Source of the DNA: JAVKBW01 sp964352715
Lineage (GTDB): Bacteria; Pseudomonadota; Alphaproteobacteria; UBA8366; Aestuariispiraceae
DNA: 27,299 nucleotides
Assembly (NCBI GenBank): GCA_964352715.1
Contig: CAYGSU010000056.1
Location: 1 to 27,299, forward strand
Direction: 5' to 3'
Shown one piece after another: positions 15,238-23,268 of the stretch. The translations under genes and the position numbers were made by a program. Each line of letters opens with the position of its first letter. The first letter of the stretch is position 1. The notes under the pieces were generated by a model that worked only from the letters and a program-made list of their open reading frames with translations, was not told the origin of the DNA and did no database searches.

Positions 15238-17265
15238 ATGCTCGGTTCGATGGCTTCCTGTTTTTGCGCGCCCGTTGCACGGCAACGGCGAACGGTTCTG
15301 CACGCCTTCCTGTTTCTGCTGCTGATCATGGCGCTTGTCTGGTTGCCGTGGGGCAATTCCCCCCACGCCGCCGGCCTATCGAATGATGATATCAAACATT
15401 ACGAAGCAGCCTTTCTGGCCGCCGACCACAAGAAATGGCAGGCCGCATTCCGCCACGCCAAGCGAGCGTCCGATCCGTTGCCCGCCATCGCGCTGAACTG
15501 GTTGTATTACCGCGACCAGAACAATGAGGCGGATTTCGCCGAAATCGCCGCCTTCGTCGACACTTATCCGACATGGCCGTATCTGAGCGTTCTGCAAAAA
15601 CATGCCGAAGAACGGCTCAATGGGAATACAAACCCGCAGGTCCTGATCGACTGGTTCAGCAACAAGGAACCAATGACCGTGAGGGGCGTCACGGCGCTGG
15701 CGACTGCGCTGACCGGTGTTGGCCGGCGCGATGACGCCGTTGCCATGCTGCGCAAGGCGTGGGTCGATCTCGATATGCCGGCGCAGGAGGAATACACGCT
15801 GCGTAAACAGTTCCGTAAAGATCTGCGCCCGGAAGATCACGTGGCCCGTCTGGAACGATTGATCTGGACCGGCAGGACGACGGCGGCGTTACGCCAGGCG
15901 ACGCGGGTCGGCCCGGCGACAAGAGCGCTGGCCGAAGCACGAATCGCTCTGCGCCGCAGTAGCGGCGGTGTCGATGGTGCAATTGCACGTGTGCCGGCCG
16001 ATCTCCAGGACCATCCCGGCCTTGTCTACGAACGACTGCGCTGGCGACGCAGCAAGGGGCGTGATGACAGCGCGGTCGAACTGCTGGCCGACCAACCCGA
16101 TGGCGTCGAATACGAGGATCTCTGGTGGCGCGAACGCAGCATTCTGGCCCGCCGCTATCTCAGCGACGGCAATGCAAAACGCGCCTACGAGATTGCCAGC
16201 ACGCACAAAGCGACAGAAGGCTTTCCCTTCGCCGACGCCGAATGGCTGTCCGGCTTTATCGCTTTGCGCTTCCTGAACGATCCGGAAGCCGCATTCGGTC
16301 ATTTCCAGGCGATGTACAAGAATGTCCAGTTTCCCGTTTCCCTCAGCCGTGGCGCTTACTGGGCCGGCAGGGCCGCCGACGCAGCCGGCAAACCGCTGAT
16401 CGCTTATAAATGGTACGATGTCGCGGCCCGGCACACGACAAGCTTCTACGGGCAGATGGCGGCGCATCACCTGTCGGAATCCGCGCGGCCACCACTACCT
16501 CTTGATCCGGTTGCGACGGCTGACCAGAAAGCCGCATTCGATTCCGCACTGGTGGTAAAACTTATCCCGATGCTGATGCAGGCGAAGGCCCGTGAACCGG
16601 CGGCAACACTGCTGCGTCATCTGGGCAGAAACGCCGACAATCCGGCCGGCTACAACCTCGCGGCTTCGCTGGCCATCGATGTCGGCCTGCCGGGCGAAGC
16701 CGTGTACATTTCCCGCCAGGCAATCAAGGCCGGTACTGTGTTGGTCGCCGCCGGTTTCCCGGAACTGCCGGCGCCTCAGGGTCTGCCGCTGCCACCGGAA
16801 ATCGTCTTCGGCCTGATCCGGCAGGAAAGCGGTTTCGACCAGTACGCGGTCAGCGGCGCCGGTGCCAGCGGGTTGATGCAACTGATGCCGGGCACCGCGC
16901 GCCACGCTGCGAAAAAGCAGAACATGACCTACAGCAAGACCAGCCTTACAGACGATACCGGCTACAATATGCGGCTCGGCACGGCCTATCTGGATGAATT
17001 GCTGGAAGATGTCGATGGTTCACTGGTGATGGCGCTGGCCGGCTATAATGCCGGCCCCAGCCGGGCGCGGCGTTGGGTAAAATCCTTTGGCGATCCTCGC
17101 CGGTCTATCGAGGACGCGATCGATTGGATCGAAATGATACCCTATTACGAAACCCGCAACTACGTTCAACGCGTTCTGGAAAACATAACCGTCTACCGCC
17201 AGCGACGGGCCAGCAGCCCGGTAATCGTCGCTTTCGACACCCAGTCGATTCTGGCCAATCACTAA
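15238..17265 (+). CDS. slt: Soluble-type lytic murein transglycosylase (Slt family)
   Basis: A 675-residue protein with a hydrophobic N-terminal segment (about 20-40, signal peptide or anchor), a long helical region with paired-helix pattern (about 45-500), and a C-terminal SLT domain. The catalytic acid is Glu530 in LIRQESGFD, followed by SGLMQLMPGTA and ALAGYNAGPSRA, the three hallmark motifs of family 1 lytic transglycosylases. The enzyme cleaves the MurNAc-GlcNAc bond of peptidoglycan to leave anhydro-MurNAc ends, in the periplasm. Overall layout resembles E. coli Slt70, where the helical part forms a ring. The ATG has GAAGGA five bases upstream; a second in-frame ATG lies four codons on. 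The downstream hydrolase starts 19 bases after the stop, suggesting one transcript. Confidence 0.93.
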   Translation: MLGSMASCFCAPVARQRRTVLHAFLFLLLIMALVWLPWGNSPHAAGLSNDDIKHYEAAFLAADHKKWQAAFRHAKRASDPLPAIALNWLYYRDQNNEADFAEIAAFVDTYPTWPYLSVLQKHAEERLNGNTNPQVLIDWFSNKEPMTVRGVTALATALTGVGRRDDAVAMLRKAWVDLDMPAQEEYTLRKQFRKDLRPEDHVARLERLIWTGRTTAALRQATRVGPATRALAEARIALRRSSGGVDGAIARVPADLQDHPGLVYERLRWRRSKGRDDSAVELLADQPDGVEYEDLWWRERSILARRYLSDGNAKRAYEIASTHKATEGFPFADAEWLSGFIALRFLNDPEAAFGHFQAMYKNVQFPVSLSRGAYWAGRAADAAGKPLIAYKWYDVAARHTTSFYGQMAAHHLSESARPPLPLDPVATADQKAAFDSALVVKLIPMLMQAKAREPAATLLRHLGRNADNPAGYNLAASLAIDVGLPGEAVYISRQAIKAGTVLVAAGFPELPAPQGLPLPPEIVFGLIRQESGFDQYAVSGAGASGLMQLMPGTARHAAKKQNMTYSKTSLTDDTGYNMRLGTAYLDELLEDVDGSLVMALAGYNAGPSRARRWVKSFGDPRRSIEDAIDWIEMIPYYETRNYVQRVLENITVYRQRRASSPVIVAFDTQSILANH

Positions 17266-17284
17266 CCGGCAATCGGACCCAGAC

Positions 17285-18130
17285 ATGTACACCGATATCC
17301 GGTTCCGCGCGCAGGACGGTTTACAGCTCTACTGTCGAGACTACCCGGGCGAAGCGGATCGCCCGACCCTGCTCTGCCTGCCCGGCATCGCCAGAACCTC
17401 GAAGGATTTCGCGCTGTTCGCCGACCGCCGCCAGGCCCAAGGCTGGCGACTGCTGTGCCCTGATTATCGCGGACGCGGGCGTTCCGACTACGATCCCGAT
17501 CCGTCGAACTACGTGCCGCAGCGCTATCTGGACGATCTGCGGCATCTGATGGCAATGTCCGGCACCCACCGTGTGATCGCGGTCGGCACGTCACTCGGGG
17601 GGCTGCTGGGGCTGGGGCTCGCCGCAGCAATGCCGATGGCGCTGGCCGGGCTGGTGATGAACGATATCGGCCCGACCATCGAAACCGGCGGGCTGGCCAG
17701 AATAACCGACTATATCGGCAACGAACGAACCTTCAGCACCCTGGATGAAGTCGTCGCTGACGTTAAATCGGTCCTTAACATGCCGAACCTGACGGAAGAG
17801 GAATGGCGCATTGTCGCCGATGGCAGCGTTACCCGCGACAGCGATGGCGGCGTTTACAGGCTCGACTGGGATACGACAATCGCAGAACCGCTGAAACGCC
17901 AGCCTGACCTGCCCGATCTGTGGGCGCTGTTCCGGGCTGTTCGCCATCTTCCTGTTCTTGCCCTTCGCGGGGAAGTATCGGATATCCTCAGTCGTGACAC
18001 CTTTCTAAAAATGCAAGAAACCATGCCGGAATTGACTGGCGTCGAAATCCCCGGCGCCGGGCATTGCCCGACACTTCAGGAACCAACCGCAAACGAGGCG
18101 ATCGATGACTTCCTTACCCGTTTCCGATGA
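17285..18130 (+). CDS. Alpha/beta hydrolase
   Basis: A 281-residue single-domain alpha/beta hydrolase. The oxyanion region LCLPGIARTSKDF, the DYRGRGRSD segment, the nucleophile elbow GTSLGG with Ser103, a likely acid Asp233 in LRGEVSD, and His260 in GAGHCPTLQEP form the expected catalytic triad. The substrate cannot be told from sequence; the family includes esterases, lactonases and C-C hydrolases. It has no signal peptide, so it should be cytoplasmic. Its last 26 bases overlap the start of the next gene, so the two are translationally coupled. Confidence 0.9.
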   Translation: MYTDIRFRAQDGLQLYCRDYPGEADRPTLLCLPGIARTSKDFALFADRRQAQGWRLLCPDYRGRGRSDYDPDPSNYVPQRYLDDLRHLMAMSGTHRVIAVGTSLGGLLGLGLAAAMPMALAGLVMNDIGPTIETGGLARITDYIGNERTFSTLDEVVADVKSVLNMPNLTEEEWRIVADGSVTRDSDGGVYRLDWDTTIAEPLKRQPDLPDLWALFRAVRHLPVLALRGEVSDILSRDTFLKMQETMPELTGVEIPGAGHCPTLQEPTANEAIDDFLTRFR

Positions 18131-19106
18131 AGCCCCCACAATCGCCGATATTGAAGCTGCCGCCCGAACCCTGAAGGGCAAGGCGGTGCGCACGCCGTTG
18201 CTTGAATCGCCGCTTCTGAACAAACGGCTCGGTGGGCGGCTTCTGGTGAAGCCGGAATGCCTGCAACGCACCGGATCATTCAAGTTTCGCGGCGCGTTCA
18301 ACAAGATTTCGAATCTGCCGAAAGAGGATGTCGCCGGCGGGGTAATCGCCTATTCCTCCGGCAACCATGCGCAGGGCGTCGCGGCAGCGGCGCAGAGCAT
18401 GGGCCTGCCTGCGGTGATTGTGATGCCGGAAGACGCGCCGGCAATCAAAATCCGCAACACACGCGCGCTCGGCGCAGAGGTCGTTACCTACGACCGGTTC
18501 GGTGAAGACCGGGAAGAAATCGCCGGCAGAATTTCTGCCGAACGGGGCGCTGCGATCGTGCCGCCCTATGACGACCCCTACATCATTGCCGGACAGGGAA
18601 CGGTCGGGCTGGAAATTGCCGAGGATCTTGCTGCACTGGGCGTGACGGCGGATGCGGTGCTGGCGCCGTGCGGCGGTGGCGGTCTGATTTCCGGCACAGC
18701 AACCGCGCTTACCGCAAAAATCCCGGGCATTGCCGTCCATGCCGTTGAACCGGCTGAATTTGACGATACCAGACGGTCGCTGGAAAGCGGCGAACGGCTT
18801 GCCAACCCGGACGGATTGTCGTCGATCTGCGATGCCCTGCTGTCGAAAATGCCCGGCAGGATCACCTTCCCGATCAATCATGCCCTGCTGGCCGGCGCGT
18901 TCGGCGTTACCGACGATCAGGCGCTGGCGGCAATGGCGGTCGCGTTTGCCGATTTGAAACTGGTTGTCGAACCCGGTGGTGCTGTGGCGCTGGCGGCGGC
19001 GCTGAACGGTATGCTGCCGCTGCAGGGTCGCTGCATTGTCGTCGTCCTGTCCGGTGGGAATGTCGACCCCGAGATGTTCCGCCGCGCGCTTGAATCGCAG
19101 GCTTGA
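18105..19106 (+). CDS. PLP-dependent threonine/serine dehydratase (serine racemase-like)
   Basis: A 333-residue fold-type II PLP enzyme. Lys60 in TGSFKFRGA should hold the cofactor, SSGNHAQG binds the substrate carboxylate and the phosphate side, and CGGGGL binds the PLP phosphate. Related enzymes deaminate L-threonine to 2-oxobutanoate or L-serine to pyruvate, or racemise serine. There is no C-terminal ACT regulatory domain, so it is of the short catabolic/racemase-like type, not biosynthetic IlvA. The start ATG lies inside the hydrolase gene with GAGG six bases upstream. It converges with the next gene with ten bases between stops. Confidence 0.9.
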   Translation: MTSLPVSDEAPTIADIEAAARTLKGKAVRTPLLESPLLNKRLGGRLLVKPECLQRTGSFKFRGAFNKISNLPKEDVAGGVIAYSSGNHAQGVAAAAQSMGLPAVIVMPEDAPAIKIRNTRALGAEVVTYDRFGEDREEIAGRISAERGAAIVPPYDDPYIIAGQGTVGLEIAEDLAALGVTADAVLAPCGGGGLISGTATALTAKIPGIAVHAVEPAEFDDTRRSLESGERLANPDGLSSICDALLSKMPGRITFPINHALLAGAFGVTDDQALAAMAVAFADLKLVVEPGGAVALAAALNGMLPLQGRCIVVVLSGGNVDPEMFRRALESQA

Positions 19107-19116
19107 TGCTGCCGGC

Positions 19117-19785
19117 CTAGATCACGACCAGACGGCTCAGAATGGCACTGTCGGTTTCGGCTTTCGGATCGACCCTAAAAATCGTGTCGATGTCGGTTTC
19201 AGCATTGATGATCTGATACAGTCCTTCGGGCGCAAGTCTGATCCTGAAGGTCCGGAAATCGCCGACCCCGTCTTCAAGCAACAGTTCCCGTTCCGGTTCC
19301 TTCCGGTCCAGACGAACCAGCCGCACCGACGGCACCCGTTTCAGCGACTTCAGCACCGGAAAAACGGAAAACACAATGACATCCGGTTCCGGCGACAGCA
19401 TATCGCGTGTACCGGCGTATTTTCTTACGACCGTTGCTTCGCCATTGGCGTCGCGCGTCACCGTCTGGGCTTCACAGGGAATGGTGGTGACGTCAATTTC
19501 GCCTCCGCTGGCGTCACTGGCAGTTGCGCCGATCCGCACAAGACCGCCGTGAATTTTCTCGTGGCGGCATGATGACAGATAACTGAGGGTGAGCCTTCCG
19601 TCTGACCCGAGGTCGATCAGATCGCCCGGCGCCAAAAACCCCAGCGCTTCGACACCTTCGATGCCTTCGGCATGCTCAACCAGCGCGGCGTAGTTGTCAG
19701 CCAGTGCTGCTTTTGGCAGGGATGCAGCAACCGCCAGCATCATCACAAAGGCTATCAGGAAGCCGGATATCGGTTTCGCTTGCAC
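19117..19785 (-). CDS. Exported protein of unknown function with two conserved-looking Cys
   Basis: A GTG start at 19785 is preferred because GGAG (19794-19797) lies eight bases upstream and it begins directly with a signal peptide; the upstream ATG at 19857 would overlap the bactofilin gene. The 222-residue product has a hydrophobic core (about 6-23) and ALA at 27-29 as a likely cleavage site. The mature part opens with a beta-rich segment containing FLAPGDLIDLGSDGRLTLSY, Cys73 in YLSSCRHEKI, a GGLVRIG strand, and Cys104 in TIPC. The PGD/GGRL pattern is faintly FecR-like. I recall similar alphaproteobacterial hypothetical proteins but no established function. It follows the bactofilin gene by 31 bases, so it probably belongs to that envelope operon. 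Confidence 0.75.
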   Translation of the reverse strand: MQAKPISGFLIAFVMMLAVAASLPKAALADNYAALVEHAEGIEGVEALGFLAPGDLIDLGSDGRLTLSYLSSCRHEKIHGGLVRIGATASDASGGEIDVTTIPCEAQTVTRDANGEATVVRKYAGTRDMLSPEPDVIVFSVFPVLKSLKRVPSVRLVRLDRKEPERELLLEDGVGDFRTFRIRLAPEGLYQIINAETDIDTIFRVDPKAETDSAILSRLVVI

Positions 19786-19816
19786 GATGGCTGCTCCGCG
19801 CGGAATGTCGCCGTAT

Positions 19817-20263
19817 CTAGGGGGAAACCGGCACAACCTTGCCCGGAACCGCAGCATCCGACTGGTCAGCCAGCGCCGCGCCGGCCGCTATCCTGCCCGG
19901 GTCAATGCGTTTGCAAAGCCCCTGAACAAAAGCCCCGGCTTCAATTGACAGGCTGTCGTGATTGATGTCGCCGACCACTTTAGCGGTTCGCGTAAGACGA
20001 ATGGCCCGCGCCGTGATCTGTCCGTTCACCGTGCCGGCGATGGTGACTTCATCACCGACGATCACGCCGTTGACCGTTGCGCCGGCCCCGACCGTCAGTT
20101 TCTTTGTTGCGATATCGCCATCGACAATTCCCTCGACCTGAATATCGCCGTCAGACGTCAGGTTTCCGACGATACGGAGGTTTTCAGCAACAATCGACGG
20201 CACTTTGGATCTGGAGGCTTGTGAAGCGGACTTTTCCATCTGTTCCTCAGCCTTTGAAAACAT
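19817..20263 (-). CDS. Bactofilin family protein
   Basis: A 148-residue protein from ATG 20263 (MFSKAEEQ). The core (about 23-115) has the repeated short-strand beta-helix pattern of bactofilins: SIVAENLRIVGNL, GDIQVEGIVDGDI, TVNGVIVGDEVTIAG, TVNGQITARAIRL, KVVGDINHDSLSIE. Both termini look disordered. Bactofilins polymerise without nucleotide into membrane-linked filaments that localise cell-wall enzymes. The start at 20263 overlaps the M23 peptidase end by 17 bases and has GAGG nine bases upstream. A second ATG at 20239 (MEKSAS) has GAGGA five bases upstream and is a real alternative. The MFSK start is the commoner family form. Confidence 0.92.
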   Translation of the reverse strand: MFSKAEEQMEKSASQASRSKVPSIVAENLRIVGNLTSDGDIQVEGIVDGDIATKKLTVGAGATVNGVIVGDEVTIAGTVNGQITARAIRLTRTAKVVGDINHDSLSIEAGAFVQGLCKRIDPGRIAAGAALADQSDAAVPGKVVPVSP

Positions 20264-22148
20264 AACGACCAGCCTCGATGAAAGGCGCCGGATCGACAGG
20301 CTTGTCGCCGATGAGGATTTCATAATGCACGTGTGGACCGGTGCTTCGCCCGGTTGAGCCGATGGTTCCGATCTTAGCGCGGTGCGGCAGCGTTTCGCCT
20401 ACCTTCACAGTGATCGACCGCATATGCGCGAAGCGGGTCATGATGCCGCAACCATGATCGATCTCGACCATCCGGCCGTATCGGCCGTGCCAGCCCGCAT
20501 AGGTCACCTCGCCCGGCGCCGGCGCATAGATTGGCGTCTTCGGCCATCCGGCCATGTCGAGGCCCTTGTGCATCGCCATCTTGCCGGAAATCGGATCGCG
20601 TCGTTTGCCAAATTTGCTGGTTAAATTGTAGTAGTCCACCGGCGCGATCCACGGAACGCAGGCCATGAATTCGCGCAGGGCGGTCAACCGTTCGACTTTC
20701 TCTTCAAGATTGGCGACGCTGGCCTGGAGAACGCTGGACGTGCCGTTGAAGACATCCTCCGGCAGCATTGGCCCGCCCCGCGCCTCAATCGGCAGACCTG
20801 CAAGCTGCGCCAGCGTGGTCTTTTCAATTTCTGTCATCGCCAACAGATGTTCCGCTTCGCCGATCGACGCGTCGGTATTGGCGATCAGCGCCTCGACCGA
20901 CTTCTGCTGTGTATCATGCAGATTTTCGATATCGGTGAGAAGCAGGCGAATCTGGGCCACTTTGCGCAGTTCGTCATCGTCGAAATTGGCGGTGCCGCCG
21001 GCAACTTTCGACAGTCCGTCCAGTACGTCGTCGATAGCGTTGACCATCGCAGACGACCGATACCGCGCATCATCCAGGCTTCGGGTGATGTCGTTCGTGA
21101 TGCTTTCAAGCGACACCAGCACCGAACCGGACTGGGCGATCCGTTCCATCGCTGCACGCCCCGGCAGTCGCGAGGCCAGCGCATCGGTAACATCGCCGAT
21201 CCGCGATTCGATGGAGGATCGTTCGGACCGTTCAGTCGCCAGCGTGCCGCGCAGAACCGCGATGCTGAGCTGCAGGTTTTCATTCTGCGCGGCGATGGTG
21301 CGATTTTCCTGCCGTGCGCCGTCATATTGTTTGCTCAGGCCTTCAAGCCGGGCGGAAATATCCGCGACCAATTGTTTCTGGATTTCCAGTTTCGCGGCCA
21401 AATCGCCGGTGCGGCTTTCAAGATTTTCGCGTTCGCCGATCACCCGCTGGCGATCCGACAGAATCGCCTCGACCCGTGCCGTCAGTTCCTCTGTTTCAAG
21501 GGTCAGCTTGGTTTCCCGGTCACGGCTGGCGTCCAGCGCATCCTGCAGCACACCGATCCGTTCATGCAACTGCCGGCGCGATGCGATGGCCTGCTGGCGT
21601 TCTTCCTTCGGCAGATCAAGCCCGCCCTGGACGCCTTCGATAGACTGCAGCAGGGTTGCGTTCAAACGGGCAATCTCGGTCAGTTCCTTCGGCGCGCCAT
21701 CGATATTGCCGGGCAGAACGAAGGCCGGGTCCTGAGCCCGGTCGCCGCCGAGCGACGCCACGGCATTGTCGATGGATTTCTGGTAATCGATCAGGCCCTG
21801 TCGAAGGGTTTCATAGGCAAGTTTCGATTCGATGATCTCTTCGTTTCGCGCGTCGACGACCTGACTCATGGTCCACGAGGTCGCTACTGCCCCGACGCCC
21901 CAGACAATATTCGCAAAGACAAGAAGACAGGCCGATATCTGGATCGCCGTCGACAGGCGAAAATACCGCACCCTGCCTTCAGACCGGATGATGACCTCGC
22001 GCTCGCGGAAGACGTGCTTAAGCCGACGCAATAGTTTAGCGCCGGCGCCGCTGTTCACTGTGGCGTCACCCACCATCCAGTTGTCCCCAAGTCCATCCAT
22101 TCGTGCCGATTGCTGTTCACACCGGCCCGAAATGTCTACCCTATTCAT
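20247..22148 (-). CDS. Membrane-anchored coiled-coil M23 metallopeptidase
   Basis: A 633-residue protein with a short cytoplasmic N-terminus, one membrane helix (about 70-91), a long periplasmic coiled coil (about 95-390) rich in Glu, Arg and Leu, and a C-terminal peptidase M23 (LytM) domain (about 515-620). Zinc ligands are present: His527 and Asp531 in HKGLD, and His606/His608 in HVHYE. Thus it appears catalytically competent, cutting peptide cross-links in peptidoglycan, unlike degenerate EnvC-type activators. M23 genes next to a bactofilin gene are a known pairing in shape control. The start is uncertain: the ATG at 22148 has no clear ribosome site, and Met25 (codon ending at 22076, GGGG upstream) is possible. 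Confidence 0.9.
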   Translation of the reverse strand: MNRVDISGRCEQQSARMDGLGDNWMVGDATVNSGAGAKLLRRLKHVFREREVIIRSEGRVRYFRLSTAIQISACLLVFANIVWGVGAVATSWTMSQVVDARNEEIIESKLAYETLRQGLIDYQKSIDNAVASLGGDRAQDPAFVLPGNIDGAPKELTEIARLNATLLQSIEGVQGGLDLPKEERQQAIASRRQLHERIGVLQDALDASRDRETKLTLETEELTARVEAILSDRQRVIGERENLESRTGDLAAKLEIQKQLVADISARLEGLSKQYDGARQENRTIAAQNENLQLSIAVLRGTLATERSERSSIESRIGDVTDALASRLPGRAAMERIAQSGSVLVSLESITNDITRSLDDARYRSSAMVNAIDDVLDGLSKVAGGTANFDDDELRKVAQIRLLLTDIENLHDTQQKSVEALIANTDASIGEAEHLLAMTEIEKTTLAQLAGLPIEARGGPMLPEDVFNGTSSVLQASVANLEEKVERLTALREFMACVPWIAPVDYYNLTSKFGKRRDPISGKMAMHKGLDMAGWPKTPIYAPAPGEVTYAGWHGRYGRMVEIDHGCGIMTRFAHMRSITVKVGETLPHRAKIGTIGSTGRSTGPHVHYEILIGDKPVDPAPFIEAGRYVFKG

Positions 22149-22182
22149 CCGCCGAGCGCGAGTCGCCAGCGCAAAAAAAGCG

Positions 22183-23067
22183 TCAGGCAGCTTGTTCCTT
22201 CAGCCAGTTCCTGAAGGCGCGAACCGCCGGCCTGTCCGCCCGTTCCGGCCGGCAGACCATATGCCACGCCTGCGGCAGAACGGCTTCGCAGTCGGTGAAC
22301 CGGGTCAACTTCTGCCCATCCAGATCGGGCGCGCCGAGGGGGGCGACGACCATGGCGATTCCCTGCCCGTCCATCGCCGCTTCGTAGGCCAGAATATAGG
22401 AATCGAAGGAAAGCTGCGAATTGGTCTTCGGCAATTCCAGACCGGCATGCTTGAACCAGACGCCCCAGTGATCGGCGGCGGTGTAGACCCGCATCAGCGT
22501 GTGCTGCAACACATCCGCCGGCTCCGGCGGCCCCGGCATCGCGGCCAGCAGCGACGGGCTGCAGATCGGAAAAATCGAGCAGTCGCACAGTTTCGTCCAT
22601 TGCAGGCCGGGTTCCCGCGGTTCTGACAGAATAATACCGACATCCGCGCCTTCCGGGTCAAAGCTCCAGGAATGGCGGGCGGTACTGATTCGGACCTGAA
22701 TTTCGGGATAGCGCCGCTGGAACGAATGCAGGCGCGGTATTAGCCAGTTGATGGCGACGGTGACATAGACCTGCACCGTCAGTTCGCGCGGCGTTTCCAG
22801 TGCCCGGATCAGGTCGGTACCTTCCGCTATCCTGTCGAACGCATCGCGCAGGACAGGCAGATAGATCTGGCCGGCCTCGGTCAGGGCGACGCTTTGCGGC
22901 CCGCGCCTGAACAGCATGACCCCGAGCTGCGCCTCCAGCGCCTTGACCTGGTGGCTGATCGCCGAATGGGTGACGGACAGCTCTTCAGCCGCCGCCCGGA
23001 AGCTCAGATGGCGGGCTGCGGCCTCGAAAGCGCGCAAGGCGCTGAGCGATGGCAGGCGACGTTTCAA
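22183..23067 (-). CDS. LysR-family transcriptional regulator (GcvA-like)
   Basis: A 294-residue LysR regulator. The N-terminal winged HTH (about 4-64) reads LPSLSALRAFEAAARHLSF, then AAEELSVTHSAISHQVKALE, which is the GcvA-type signature. A substrate-binding domain follows (about 92-290). The start codon is TTG at 23067: a stop lies seven codons upstream in frame and the next ATG is inside the HTH region, so no ATG can serve. GGAG lies about ten bases before the TTG. It is divergent from the MttB-like gene, the usual LysR arrangement, so it likely controls the methylamine genes with a substrate-derived inducer. The M23 gene follows on the same strand after 34 bases. Confidence 0.92.
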   Translation of the reverse strand: MKRRLPSLSALRAFEAAARHLSFRAAAEELSVTHSAISHQVKALEAQLGVMLFRRGPQSVALTEAGQIYLPVLRDAFDRIAEGTDLIRALETPRELTVQVYVTVAINWLIPRLHSFQRRYPEIQVRISTARHSWSFDPEGADVGIILSEPREPGLQWTKLCDCSIFPICSPSLLAAMPGPPEPADVLQHTLMRVYTAADHWGVWFKHAGLELPKTNSQLSFDSYILAYEAAMDGQGIAMVVAPLGAPDLDGQKLTRFTDCEAVLPQAWHMVCRPERADRPAVRAFRNWLKEQAA

Positions 23068-23268
23068 TACTGTTGAGCTCCCCTAACCGAACCAGACATC
23101 GAAATAGCTGCGGCGCACGCTGTAAAAACGTAGTATCCTTAACGGTGAGCCTATCTTTGATCGGTTATTTCTATTCATGCAAGTGTGAGAATTGATAGGT
23201 TGAGCACTGGCCCGGCGACAGACACTGTTCGCTGTATCGTTCAACGCCTTTCATAAGGTTCAAAGACC
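23068..23268. promoter_or_regulatory. Divergent control region lysR / mttB-like gene
   Basis: A 201-base gap expected to carry the LysR operator and both promoters. The part from 23130 to 23210 is AT-richer than the coding DNA. It contains CCTATC at 23150-23155 and the inverted GATAGG at 23194-23199, plus ATC-N3-GAT at 23153-23161. These could be regulator half-sites, but no single T-N11-A box stands out and no promoter is convincing. Confidence 0.4.

Noticed and set aside
19786..19857. Upstream ATG for the exported protein, overlapping the bactofilin gene
   Set aside because: It would put about 24 Arg/Pro-rich residues before the signal peptide; the GTG at 19785 has a strong GGAG site.
20847..22034. 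Plus-strand frames of 395 and 356 codons opposite the M23 peptidase
   Set aside because: Shadows of the coiled-coil region; low-complexity translations without domain features or ribosome sites.
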